From the NCBI GenBank assembly GCA_022661535.1, contig JAKULF010000023.1, positions 1 through 64,000 of the forward strand: DNA of 64,000 nucleotides, written 5' to 3'. A program made the position numbers and the translations under genes. The DNA comes from Eutypa lata (lineage: Eukaryota > Ascomycota > Sordariomycetes > Xylariales > Diatrypaceae). The notes beneath the pieces are model-generated. The model was not told the DNA's origin. It ran no database searches and saw only the letters and a list, made by a program, of their open reading frames with translations. Below are positions 9,440 through 19,905 of the stretch, one piece after another (the stretch's first letter is position 1; the number at the start of each line of letters is the position of its first letter).

Positions 9440-11396
9440 GAGGATTTATGTCCTGCGGTTAGATATGGCGACGCTGATTCAGAGAAAGTGCAAATTTTAG
9501 CAGCACAACCGTAAAAAAGTAGGTGTTTATCTTTGAATAAATAATGTAAACGGAAATAAATATGTAGGAAGTTCTGTTAGTTTAAGCGTTAGAATGTATA
9601 CCTATCTTTTATTAAACAGCTAATAATGACCCAAAATTTAATAAATTAAATAGCTAATGTTAATAGAATAATAATATACGAATTAACTACTTAGTAAAGG
9701 ATGACTTGATACATTTAGTATTCTTATCTTTGGATTATTACTTTTTAGGTTAGTAAATTTTTGAGTTAATAAAAGGTCAAATTGACTAACTTTATATATA
9801 AATAATAATAAAATGATTAAATTGATTAATAAACATAAAAATTTTTATCTTAGCGACTTTTGCAGTAGACCTTATGGTTTGAACAAATCAGGTGCCTTTA
9901 TTCACAACCAAGTACCTAGCATATTCAGGAACATTAACATTTCTTTTATTATTGGTTTTATAGATGCTGAAGGAAGCTTCACGATCTATATGCGTCAAGA
10001 TTCTAGATATTCTCAAGGATGACAGGTTAAACCAATCTTTTCTATTGGATTGCATTGTAATGATTTATTATTATTAGAAAGTATAAAATCATTTATAGGT
10101 GTAGGTATAATATATAAAAGAACTGAAACAGTGCATTTACAGGTTGAAACCCTTGACTTGTATAAATAAGCTAATAAAAACATTAGGTAATAATCCTTTT
10201 ATTAGTCAAAAGAGAGCTGATTTTGAATTATTCATAAAAGCTGTAGAAATAATAAATCAGGGTGGACATCTTACAAGGGAAGGGTTGGAAAAAGTTGTAG
10301 CTATTAGAGCCTCAATGAATTTAGGTTTAAGTGAAAGCCTTAAAAAAGCCTTCCCTGGCATTCTTTATTGTGAGAGACCATTAAATCAAATACCATCTGT
10401 AATTGACTCTAATTGATTAGCCGGTTTTGCGGATGGAGAATCAAATTTTACAATACGGGTTTCTAGTTCAGTATCTCGTAAATTAGGTAAATCTGTTTCA
10501 TTGAGATTTACTATTACTTAACATAAAAGAGATATTTATTTGTTGAATAGTATTGAGAAGTTGTTTGGTTGTGGGCAAGTTAAGGAACGGCCAGCTCACT
10601 CTTGTGCAGATTTCATTGTTACAAATTTCACGGATATTAATGAAAAGATAATACCATTTTTTGAGAAATATCCTTTAATAGGTTGTAAGAAACAAGATTA
10701 TCTTGATTTCTGTAAGGCTGCTGAATTAATGAAAAATAAGGTTCATCTGACTTCCGAGGGATTGGATGAAATTATTATAATTAAAGAGGGGATGAATAAA
10801 GGAAGAAAGGGTCGTAAAGTTTAAAGATTCGCCACCGCAGGTGTTGAACCATCTTTTATATTTGTATAAATAAACCAGGGTTAAACATATCATATTTTTA
10901 CAAAAAAAAAGTTTATTATTATAGTTTACGTTCCCTAGCTGAAAGTAATAGACCCATAGATAGAGCGCTTTTAAAATACGGGTTTTCTAAATTTTCGTTT
11001 TATATTCTAGAGTACTGTACTTCTGAAAATGTTATTGAACGTGAACAATATTACTTAGATTTAATAAAACCTGAATATAATATTGTTGAAAAGGCAGGTT
11101 CTACATTAGGTTATAAACATACTGAAGAATCCTTAGCCAAAATGAGAAATTTTGTGTTAAGTGATGAAGTTAGAAAAATAAAAGCTAGTTCAACAGCCAA
11201 CGCTTCGGCTGCTAATAGAGTACCTATTATTGTTGAGAACATAAAAACTAACCAAGTATCAGAATATATTAGCATGACAGAGGCAAGTAAAGTTCTAGGT
11301 GTTCACAAGAATGCAGTAGGCCAAGCAATTTCAAATAGTAGACTTATCAAGAAAACGTACCGTGTTACAAAAAAAATAAGTGGTTTAAATAATTAA
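9440..11396 (+). pseudogene. GIY-YIG homing endonuclease split by an insertion
   Basis: The N-terminal part, near 9510-9610, reads KKVGVYLWINNVNGNKYVGSS then SVRMYTY, the GIY and YIG motifs of the family. The continuation is 1.3 kb downstream: YYSLRSLAESNRPIDRALLKYGFSKF from about 10922, then EREQYYLDLIKPEYNI, GYKHTEESLAKM and a tail with a NUMOD-like helix-turn-helix (MTEASKVLGVHKNAVGQAI), ending in TAA at 11396. The two halves join cleanly at TYYSLR in the order expected from the intact relatives at 13995 and 54694. Between them lies a complete LAGLIDADG unit. As sequenced the protein cannot be made unless the insert is spliced out. Confidence 0.75.
9813..10824 (+). pseudogene. LAGLIDADG homing endonuclease inserted into a GIY-YIG gene
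   Basis: ATG at 9813. First motif FIIGFIDAEGSFTI at about 9950, then QVKPIFSIGLHCNDLLLLESI, a frame problem near 10150-10170, FISQKRADFELFIKAVEII, HLTREGLEKVVAIRASMNLGL. Second motif WLAGFADGESNFTI at about 10416, then a TAA at 10518 in place of the usual T-Q-H-K-R-D segment, and a clean run LNSIEKLFGCGQVK to HLTSEGLDEIIIIKEGMNKGRK, ending at 10824. Two lesions, both single-base in kind. It lies between the halves of the GIY-YIG ORF. Confidence 0.7.
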
Positions 11397-11590
11397 AGAG
11401 AATAAACATAAATATATTATCTGTTAAATGGATAGCTAGAGCCTTTCTTTAAAGAGGGGTGGTAACTATTTAAGGAGAAAATTCTCAGCTTTACCTTTAT
11501 GAGGTAGAAGAGATAATCTGTATCGTAGCAAAGATATCCGAAGAACTATGGTAAGTATAGTGAAAGACAAAACTGACCTAGATAGCTGGT

Positions 11591-13248
11591 AGAATTACAC
11601 TTAGCAGTAAGCCAGTGAGTAGAGGCGAACCCTCTGCTGAAAACCATCAAATTGCGGGAAAGCCCTAAGAGCTTTTACAACCAAACAAAAAAGGTGACTT
11701 ATTTTGTGGCACAGGTAATGACTCGTGGTATGGTAAAATCGTAAAAGATAAATAAGAATTTAATGGGTAATCCGCAGCCAAGCACTTAGATAAACATATT
11801 GTTCAGAGTCCGTGTAATTAGACAACCTTTTCGTTAACTATCTTAATTAGCGACGAACTTGTCAATGCATGTCCGCTAAGTGTGCAGTTCATCGACTAGA
11901 CGTTGGTTGGCGCAAGCTTAAGATATAGTCAAGCCTCATTCGAAAGAATGCAGAATAATTAGTATTTATATCGATTTATATTGTTAGAAGCGTTGTCTAA
12001 TTTCTATTTTTCTTTTTATTAGCGATAACATACAACAATATTTATAAATCAACATATCTAGACCACCTTTGTGAAAAGTGGAAATAAAGTATATACTTTA
12101 TGATAATAAGTAGAAAACTAAGACAATTAAGGTGTTATTATTTTATCTAAATAAGTTAGGTTTAAACAAATTCACCTTAGTTGTCTCGAAATAAGGGATA
12201 ATTTCAATAAAAACTTATAAAAGTTTCATTGAAGCAAAATTAATTCTTGCATAGTAAATAAGAAATAGAATTAAAATGTTCGACGATTTGGGTGAGTCAA
12301 TATGCTGGCAATAACCACCTGTAAACACCCTGGGTTTATTGAGTTGTATGCCGCAAACTTATGTTTCAATTAGAATAAAACCATGAAAAATTTAAATAAT
12401 AATAATAAATCAATTAATAAGTCTACAATTAAACCGGTAATTGTTTACCTTGACTGCGAAACAGATAAAAGCCGTGTTTTTCAGAGAATAAGGGAAAAGC
12501 GGCTGTATACCGTTGAGTTAATAAAACTAACGGTAAAACATATATAGGTAGCTCTGTAGATTTAACAACTAGACTCTATAAATACTATAGTTTAAGACAG
12601 TTGAATTATAGTAAAACTACTATTCATTACGCTCTTTTAAAATATGGATTCTCTAATTTTAAATTAGAAATATTAGAATACTGTGAAGAAGGTGTTAACC
12701 CTGTTAACAGAGAACAATATTATATAGATTTATTGAAACCTGAATATAATATATTAAATAAAGCTGGTTCTCTTTTAGGTTTTAAACATAGCGAAGAAAC
12801 CTTAAGCTATTTCAGAGAATACCGAAAAGTAAGCGAGGAGACTCGTAAAAATTTATCTGAGGCAGCTACAGGAAGAATACTACCACCAGAACTTCGTAAA
12901 GAATTATCTGAAATCCGTAAAGGTATTAAACTGACAGATGAAACACGTTCAAAGATAGCCCAAGCTGCCGTAAAACTTAGAGGTGTAACAGTAAGTATTA
13001 AAGATACTGAAACATCTTTAGTCTCAAACTATTCAAGTCTAACTGAGGCAGCTGAAGCTTTAGGTGTAAGTCGTACTGCTATTAGAAAATCTATGGATCA
13101 AGGAAGACCTTTAAAAGGTAAATATGTAATTACTTCGCAGTTTCAATAAACTTATAAACTAAAAATACTAATTATTTGTCAAATGGATAGCTTGTAGCTA
13201 TTTAGGAGAAGACCTCAACTTTGTCTTAGGACTAAAGAGGTGTATTTG
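11591..13248 (+). mobile_element. rnl group I intron 2
   Basis: Inserted after gatagctggt; the exon resumes with tttctgcgaaacc. Core: attgcgggaaagccct, aatgactcgtggtatggtaaaatc, gggtaatccgcagccaagc, gttcatcgactag, aagatatagtcaag (11650-11935). Between the core and the GIY-YIG ORF are two odd blocks: 12058-12110 resembles the 3' tail of rnl intron 9 (27270-27312), and 12285-12340 resembles the R region of intron 9 (24768-24825). Confidence 0.75.
12383..13149 (+). pseudogene. GIY-YIG homing endonuclease, one frameshift (rnl intron 2)
   Basis: The start at 12383 (MKNLNNNNKSINKS...) runs into TYIGSS only with a one-base shift near 12495, at an A-run. From there the frame is clean: the GIY block has Ala for Gly (AVYRW, then VNKTNGKTYIGSS), then IHYALLKYGFSNFKLEILEYCEE, NREQYYIDLLKPEYNI, GFKHSEETLSYF, NUMOD3-like repeats (SEETRKNLSEAATGR, TDETRSKIAQAAVK) and a C-terminal helix-turn-helix (SLTEAAEALGVSRTAIRKSM). 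Probably functional if the A-run is misread. The first Gly of GIY being Ala is unusual. Confidence 0.75.
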
Positions 13249-13467
13249 TTTCTGCGAAACCTATAATAGTAGGCAATTTAAGTAACATCTTCGCAGGTAC
13301 AGAACTTAATCTCAGGCAAGATGTCTTAAATTTTATAATAAGTTATTATTATAAAATCGACATTTTACTTTGTACATATCGGGGGGTCGTAGAGACTTTA
13401 TCGGTGAGTATGTAGACTCGGAATGGCAAAGATGAATCTTGAATTATCAGACATAGAATGATAAGGT

Positions 13468-15058
13468 TGTATGTACAGCCTTTTTGTGGAAGTGAACCTT
13501 CTGCTATAAACCATCAAATTGCGGGAACACCCTAAAGCAATCACAACCAAGTAGGAGTAGTAATACGTCCTATGGCTCAGGTAATGACTCGAGGTATGGT
13601 AAAATCGTGATTGATTAGTATTTACTAATGGGTTATCCGCAGCCAAGCTCCAAGTATTCTAAGGAATAATGGTGTGCAGTTCATCGACTAAATGTTGGTT
13701 GGTGTCAGTTAATATTTAAACTTGATGCTTAAGATATAGTCAAGCCTCATCTGAAAGGATGCAATGGCAATAAAGTAATTTTATTTCACATTTTTATATA
13801 AATTTAGATAAGCCGGCTCTTACAAAAGACTTAATACGACAGAGCGACTATCTTTCGAAGGGTAACTGACTTATAAAGGCTGATACCCTTTATAAGTAGT
13901 GTTAATAGGTTAAGGTACTGTAAGAGAGAATGTTTAACAGTTTGCTGAGGAGTATTCTTAGCCGGACCTAGTGGAGACACTAGTGATCTGAGAGATGAGC
14001 TTGGAAATTATTTTTTTCATGACCCATGTTTGGAATGAGACGAACACTAAGCTGTCTGGCATAAAAAAACATCAATTAATCAAAAAAGTCAAAAAAAACA
14101 ACCTATTTTTAAATAATTATTCTAGTTATAATAATGGAGTTGTAACTCCTATTAAAAGTTATGAAAATGCATTATTGAATAAAAATATTATTCTTACTGA
14201 GAATAAGAATAAATCCGGTATCTATCGTTGAGTGAATAAATTAAATGAGAATACTTATGTGGGTAGTGGTTTAAATCTATCTAAAAGAGTAGGAGATTAT
14301 TACAAAAAAAGTGAATTAAATAGAAACCCTAGACCTATACATGCTGCTTTACTAAAATATGAATACGAAAATTTCAATTTAGAAATTTTAGAGTATTGCA
14401 AAGCAGATGAGCTACTTGTAAGAGAACAGTATTATTTGGATTTATTAATACCTGAATATAATATATTAACACATGCTTATTCTTTATTAGGTTTTAAACA
14501 TAGTCCAGAAAATATTGCTAAGTTTAAACTAAAAAAGATTTCACATGAGCATAAAGATATATTATCTTTAACTCACTTAGGTAAGGTTGTTAGTCAGGAA
14601 ACTAAAGATAAATTGTCTCTTGCTACAACCAATTATAAAAAAAATAATCCTCTTTCATCAGAAGCTTTAGCTAATATAAAAGCTAAAACTACAGAGCGTG
14701 AAGGAGTACCTGTTTCATTATTAAATACTCAAACTAATGAAGTAATAAGTTTTCCAACTTTAACTCAAGCAGGTGAGTATTTAGGAGTAAAAAGACAAGC
14801 TATACGAAACGCAATAAAGAGAGGAAGTCTGGTTAAAGGACTTTATCGTGTTTCAGAAGATTAGTAGGCAGTATATACACTCAAACATGTACTACTAAAT
14901 TTATATAAAATTACTTTAGCTTCAATATTAAAGAAATGAAGCCAGGAATATAAACATTTTTAATGTATAATATAACCTGTTGTCTAAATGGATAGTTCAT
15001 ATATTGAACTGTTTAGGGAGAAGATCTTTGCTTAATTAGTACTTAAGCAGGATTTCTG
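13468..15058 (+). mobile_element. rnl group I intron 3
   Basis: Exon 3 ends near gataaggt and exon 4 begins tgtatgtcaaaaggg. The intron itself begins tgtatgtac, so the border could slide. Core elements at 13510-13755: attgcgggaacacc, aatgactcgaggtatggtaaaatc, gggttatccgcagccaagc, gttcatcgactaa, aagatatagtcaag. A paired-looking stretch at 13850-13990 precedes the ORF. Confidence 0.75.
13995..14864 (+). CDS. GIY-YIG homing endonuclease (rnl intron 3), intact
   Basis: One open frame of 289 residues if TGA at 14229 is Trp. A basic, Asn-rich N-terminus of about 65 residues comes first. The catalytic domain has SGIYRW, VNKLNENTYVGSG, LSKRVGDYY, HAALLKYEYENFNLEILEYC and EQYYLDLLIPEYNI (the Glu of EQYY is the likely metal ligand), then GFKHSPENIAKF, a NUMOD3-like repeat (SQETKDKLSLATTN) and a C-terminal helix-turn-helix (TLTQAGEYLGVKRQAIRNAI). 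The least damaged of the three GIY-YIG genes in rnl. Such enzymes cut the intronless allele and so spread their intron. Confidence 0.88.
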
Positions 15059-15099
15059 TGTATGTCAAAAGGGAAACAGCCCAGAACAAGAGTTAAGGT

Positions 15100-16461
15100 G
15101 CTTTGTGGAGTAGGAATTCACATGAAGGTGCCTGTTTTAAACCATCAAACTCCGGGGACACCCTAAAGTTCTTGATACCAAGCAGTGTATGAAAATACAT
15201 TAGTGGCTGAATTAATTACTCAGGTACGGTAATAAGTCAAGAAATGAGTGAAAACGAAATGGGTTATCGCGGATCTAAGTCAGCTTCTAATATTGTTCAT
15301 TATACAGGCACAGCTACAATAAATAATGATATATTAGGAGTTGTAAAAGAGCAACGACTAGACGGTGGTTGCATTGGATTTAATACATTTGGACGTAGAA
15401 ATGTACCAATGTTAAGGTATAGTCTAATGGGCCTCGAGAGAGAATATCAAGTTAAAATCCTTTCTAATCAAATAAGCTTTATGAATCCTCGCTGCTATTC
15501 TACTAATTGTACTCATAATCCCCAAATAGAATCTCCTGCATTAAGTCCGTGATTTATTACGGGACTTTGTGACGGAGAAAGTTGTTTCTATGTTGGAATC
15601 CAAAGGAATAATAAATCAAAATTAGGTTGAACAGTGGAATTAATATTTACAATTGCTTTACATAATAAAGATAAAGGTGTTTTAGAACAAATAAATAATT
15701 ATTTCGGAGTAGGTTATATCACTCAACATGGTAAAGATACTTTACAATATCGAGTTAAATCTATTAAAGATTTAAAATTTATTATTGAACATTTTGAAAA
15801 TTACCCTTTAATTACTAAGAAATTATCTGACTTTATTCTATTTAAATTGGTTTTCGATTTAGTGATAACTAAGGAACATTTGAAAATAGAAGGTTTAAAT
15901 AAAATTGTAGATATTAGAGCTACATTAAATACTGGAATTAATGAAAACTTAAAGGAATCTTTCCCAGGTTTAATGCCAATAGAAAGACCTGTAGTGGAGG
16001 GAAGAGTAATCCCAAATCCAGAGTGATTTGCAGGGTTTACTAGTGCTGAATCTTGTTTTCTCATTAATATTAAAAATTCTTCGATCTCATAATTGTGGAT
16101 ATCAGGTATGATTATGTTTTACTTTGACTCAACATAAAAGAGATGAGGATTTATTTAAAAGTTTTGAAAGTTATTTAGGATGTGGAAGTATGGAGATAAC
16201 TGCAAGAGATGTGGTTAACTTTCATGTTAGAAAGTTATCTGATATTAGTAATATAGTTATACCATTTTTCAAAAAACATCCAATAATAGGAGTTAAATTG
16301 AAGGATTTTGAGGACTGATGTCTTGCAGCTAATTTAATGTTAGATGGAAAACATTTAACATTAGAAGGAATAGAAGAAATACGTAAAATAAAATTAAGAA
16401 TGAATACTAAAAGAGATTCTTCATAAATTTGCTTATTTGTATGATAAATTTAATCGCTATG
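15100..16461 (+). mobile_element. rnl group I intron 4
   Basis: Follows gttaaggt; ends with ataaatttaatcgctatg before tccgaaattattg. This 3' tail (gataaattt.gtcgc.atg) is shared with nad2 intron 3, cox2 intron 2 and rnl intron 10. The core begins aaactccggggacacc at 15149 and continues into the ORF (gttatcgcggatctaagtca; agagcaacga.tagacgg). Confidence 0.8.
15244..16426 (+). pseudogene. LAGLIDADG homing endonuclease, frameshift in second domain (rnl intron 4)
   Basis: From [13 protein letters not shown] (overlapping the intron core), the frame runs through two TGA-Trp codons (15550, 15630). First domain WFITGLCDGESCFYVGI, IALHNKDKGVLEQI, GVGYITQHGKDTLQYRV, HFENYPLITKKLSDFILFK. Second motif WFAGFTSAESCFLINI at 16022. 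Then a slip at about 16085-16115, after which the frame is clean again: LTQHKRDEDLFKSF, GCGSMEITARDVV, FFKKHPIIGVKLKDFEDW, HLTLEGIEEIRKIKLRMNTKR. The single lesion lies within 40 bases and could be a sequencing error. The first motif has GLCDGES rather than GFxDGEG. Confidence 0.8.
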
Positions 16462-17121
16462 TCCGAAATTATTGTTAAGTGAAATTAAGAAAGTTTTTAT
16501 TTAAGTCGACAAGGAGATGGGCTTAGAAGCAGCCATAATTCAAAGATCTCGTAACAGAGCGCTTGTTAATTTTTAAAAGCGTCGAAAATTTAACGGATCT
16601 AAATAATATACCGAAACCTTGTCCATAATTGATTATAATAAATTTATTATTGTCATTTACTGGGGTAGCAGAACATTGAGTAAACCTGCAGCATTATTAT
16701 TATTTTTTTAATAGATGCGATGGTGCAAAAGTAAAAGTTTTTTACTTTACCTACAGTATACTCAAGAGATAATGGTGACATGAGTAACAAAAAAGAAGTT
16801 CGATCAGTTTCTGGATCCGATCAGTTTTTGATAGGATTGGTTTCTGATCGAGCGCTCGCCTAAAGCTTATGGTTGTTTAAAGTAACGGCCTCTAAGTTTA
16901 CAATCCCAAAGGTTGAAACGATGAGAAAATCTTATTACTTAAATGACAACATTTTTAAAGTGAAAAGTGTGCTGGAAAAAATAAGTAATATATCAGTATT
17001 TACAATAAACTAAAAAGATGAGTTAATATTGATGAAAAATAACCGTACCTAAAAACTGTGACAAGTAAGCTAGTGTAGAATACGAAGGCGTAAATGAGCT
17101 AACAATCATAAAAATAAGGGT
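16462..17121 (+). rRNA. rnl: rnl exon 5, with a repeat-bearing expansion
   Basis: Holds ttcaaagatctcgtaacagagc and the helices that follow, and ends near catcataaaaataagggt. At about 16798-16858 lies an unusually GC-rich insertion: gatcagtttctgg, gatcagtttttgatagg and ggtttctgatcg in tandem. The outer parts (cgatcag and ctgatcg) are inverted and could form a hairpin. Placed in a variable part of the rRNA. Confidence 0.7.
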
Positions 17122-17517
17122 AGGCTCCTAAAATTGTGATAAAGAACCAAATTCCGGGGAACACCTAAAGCTCCTGATACCAAACTATACTCTAAAGGGT
17201 ATAAGTGGATGAAGTAATTACTCATGTACGGTAATAAGTCAGGTAGATTCTAGTAATAGAAATGGTATATCGCGGATCTAAATCAATAATAACTAAAAGT
17301 ATAAAATAAAATGTTAAAGTAATACTCCATTTTATCCATAAATATTATTGTAAAAGAGCAACGAGTAGACGGTTCTTCAATTCTAAATAGCTAGAAAAAC
17401 TAGATTTATTTTGTAATTGTAAGGTGTACTCTAGCCCCCAAGGAAACTTGGAATTTTAACATGAGAATTAAAAGTAATAGTAATAAAAATAATAATAATA
17501 ATATTGTAATAGCAGTA

Positions 17518-18055
17518 GTTTGCATTTAAGGTAATAATTAGCTTATCCCTTTCTAAACACTACCACTTTATCCTAGCAAAGGTTATTAGATTAGCGGTCT
17601 GTCAAGTCAGAAGGTTAAGGTTTATGGGCTAGCACCCCCTATCTCTATAACTCTAGTTGATATTTCTTTGTGTAAGATAAAGTATGGGAGTCTCAAAGTT
17701 TAACTCAACTTTAAAGGATACGATGTTAGAAGATTAATTGGTATTGGACGGGGCCCAAATGACGAGGATTTGGTAACTCGCGGATGGTGGATGGTGTAAG
17801 CCACCACGCAGAAAATTTGTCTTGGCATTAAGAGGTACTATGGTAGTATGTCCGCTTTCATCCTAAACATTTCGATAATTTTTAGTACGTAGGGGTTTAA
17901 ATCCCATCATTTAATGACTAGATCTGAAAGGATTCAAAGAGCTAGCGCTAAATTAGAATTACCATATAATTTACCACACTGGTGGACAGTAGGTATCATT
18001 AAGAATCTAATTAAATTACCCTTTATCGTGACTCCCACTTTAGTGACTTAATATA
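17518..18055 (+). other. Insert of unknown nature within rnl intron 5, with a 45-codon ORF
   Basis: More GC-rich and less monotonous than the surroundings. Contains short inverted stretches (gtggatggtgtaagccaccac near 17786-17806) suggesting folded RNA. A small frame, ATG 17914 to TAA 18051, encodes MTRSERIQRASAKLELPYNL, then a Trp pair and a hydrophobic end (GIIKNLIKLPFIVTP). I do not recognise it. It is in the same frame as the LAGLIDADG ORF that follows its stop codon. Confidence 0.35.
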
Positions 18056-18099
18056 AAATAAATAAAACAGCTTCAAATTATAACAACATAATAAATAAT

Positions 18100-18828
18100 A
18101 AATGATTAAATAATCAAATTTTAAATCCTCACTTTGTAACAGGATTTATAGACGCAGAGGGATGTTTTCATATCTCTTTAACTAACAACTTAAACTTAAA
18201 ACTAAGATTAAGTGTAAGAGCATTTTTCCAAATTGCGTTACATAAAAAAGATCTAGGTCTTTTAGAAAAATTAAGAGAATTCTTCGGTGTAGGTAAAATC
18301 ATCGTGCGTAGCGACGGTGCTGTTTATTACCAAGTTTCGTCTTTAGAAGATTTATTAATAATAATTAAACATCTAGATAAATATCCTTTAATTACTCATA
18401 AATGAGCAGATTTTGAATTATTTAAATTAGTAGTTAACATGATGTTAAATAAAGAACATTTAACTGAAGGAGTTAAAATAGTTTTTAAAGTTACCCAGGA
18501 CTTAAGAAATAAGGAAGTATTAGCAATGTTTGAGAGTATTTTTTCCTGCGGTAAAGTATATAAACAATCTCCTAGTGCAAAAGTATATGATTTTTTGATT
18601 ACAGGTCTTTCAGATATATTAAAACACGTAATACCTTTTTTCTTATCTCATCCTCTAGAAGGAGCTAAACATAATGAATTCTTAGATTTTATAAAAGTCG
18701 CAGAATTAATGAAAGCTAAAGCTCATCTCAACGAAGATGGTTTAGAACAAATTAGGTTAATTAAGTCTGGTATGAATAGAGGTAGAGAACTACCACCGGT
18801 AATAGAACCAGTGTTGGACGAGGAGTAG
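18100..18828 (+). pseudogene. LAGLIDADG homing endonuclease with internal deletion (rnl intron 5)
   Basis: The frame is open from 18052 to 18828 (TGA = Trp). First domain normal: HFVTGFIDAEGCFHISL, FQIALHKKDLGLLEKL, GVGKIIVRSDGAVYYQV, HLDKYPLITHKWADFELFK, ending at KEHLTEG. There the text jumps directly into the second domain's beta-strand region: VKIVFKVTQDLRNKEVLAMF, CGKVYKQ, FFLSHPLEGAKHNEFLDF, HLNEDGLEQIRLIKSGMNRGRE. Missing are the helix, the linker and the whole second LAGLIDADG motif (roughly 60-80 residues in sister proteins). In-frame deletion; cleavage activity is unlikely with one motif gone. No usual ATG at the front. Confidence 0.8.
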
Positions 18829-19905
18829 GTTTTCATTATTATAAACATCAATATTACTATTATTGCTTAAATCACATTAAAAATTATTGATTTATTTACA
18901 AAAGAGTAAGTATATATTGTAAATATTCAATTGGTAACCACATTAGCCTAATCCTATTTAAAGAAGAAACGTTTCTTCTATAATACAAGGTTAGTTTAAC
19001 AAATTAGGATGAAATTTGTGGGCGAAAGGAACTCGGCAAACTAACTACCGTAACTTAGGGATAAGGAGGGCTCATTTGTCCCGTTTAATCTCGGGTAAGA
19101 AGGAAGAAGCATGAAATAGTGTTGTACGACTGTTTAATTAAAACAAAGCACTTTGCATAAAGACTTAAAGTCTAAGTATAGAGTGTGATTTCTGCCCGGT
19201 GCCGGCTGGCTAACGAAAATAACTAACCTTAAAAGGTTTGGTACTGTAGGAACCCCCGGTTAATGGCGGCCTTAACGTGAGGGTTGGCTTTATAATAGGC
19301 CCTCGTAAAATTTAGCTATTTGCTGGAACAATATCTAAAGTGTACATTAACAAGTTTGGGATAGCGAATTAAGGAAGTAAGAGTTTATCTTTTTTTTCTT
19401 ACATGTTAATAAGATCGACTTTAACATGTTTCGAGGATTTATGTGGTACCTTCTTTTTTATCTAGTTTTGAGATATTTCTGTAGGAGCTTAGCTTACTCT
19501 AATATTCAGTTACCGAATATAGGTATACTGTGTTTTTTAGTCGCAAGCTCATTATTATTTTACATATGATTCCTTCTATAGGCAAAGATAGAGTTGTTAG
19601 CCAAAGTAAAATGAATTATTATTTTACTACTTTACCTCTGCATAGTTAAGGGTCTTAGTGATTAGTTTCCCTTACCATGTCGCAAAATATAAAGTTGCGT
19701 CGTTGGTAAAAAAATTAATAAAGGGAACTAGCCCATACTTCGTGAGCGAAGGATAATAATAATACATTTTAATAGTGGATAGGATTCAATATGAATAGTT
19801 AATTATGGTGAACACCATGATTATAGCATGTTTATAGCGTATGTGTGTACCTGCTGTTATTATAATTTAATAATATAGAAAGTTTTATTTTATTTAAAGA
19901 AAAAA

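Larger units (their letters stand above)
8589..11520 (+). mobile_element. rnl group I intron 1 with nested insertion
   Basis: Starts after gaacgggt and ends before tatcgtagcaaaga. Core elements are clear: gacgggaaagccct (P), aatgactcgcggtatagtaaaatc, gggtaatccgcagccaagc (Q), gttcatcgactag (R) and aatgtatagtcaag (S), about 8670-8910. After the core come a damaged trnW-like sequence (9196), a GIY-YIG gene split in two (about 9440-9615 and 10925-11396) and a LAGLIDADG gene between the halves (9813-10824). The 3' tail aaatggatagc...ggagaa recurs in rnl introns 2 and 3, so the three introns are related. Confidence 0.75.
17122..19020 (+). mobile_element. rnl group I intron 5, rearranged
   Basis: Core pieces aaattccggggaacacc (17152), ggtatatcgcggatctaaatca (17262) and agagcaacgagtagacgg (17357) match the other introns of this type, but the ORF that should continue is interrupted. 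About 540 bases (17518-18055) have no counterpart in the sister introns; after them the LAGLIDADG domain begins at 18124. The 3' end is near gatgaaatttgtgg. Exact borders uncertain. Confidence 0.65.

Noticed and set aside
17786..17835. RNase P RNA (rnpB) candidate
   Set aside because: A short acgcagaaa string recalls the family, but neither conserved region I nor V could be recognised.
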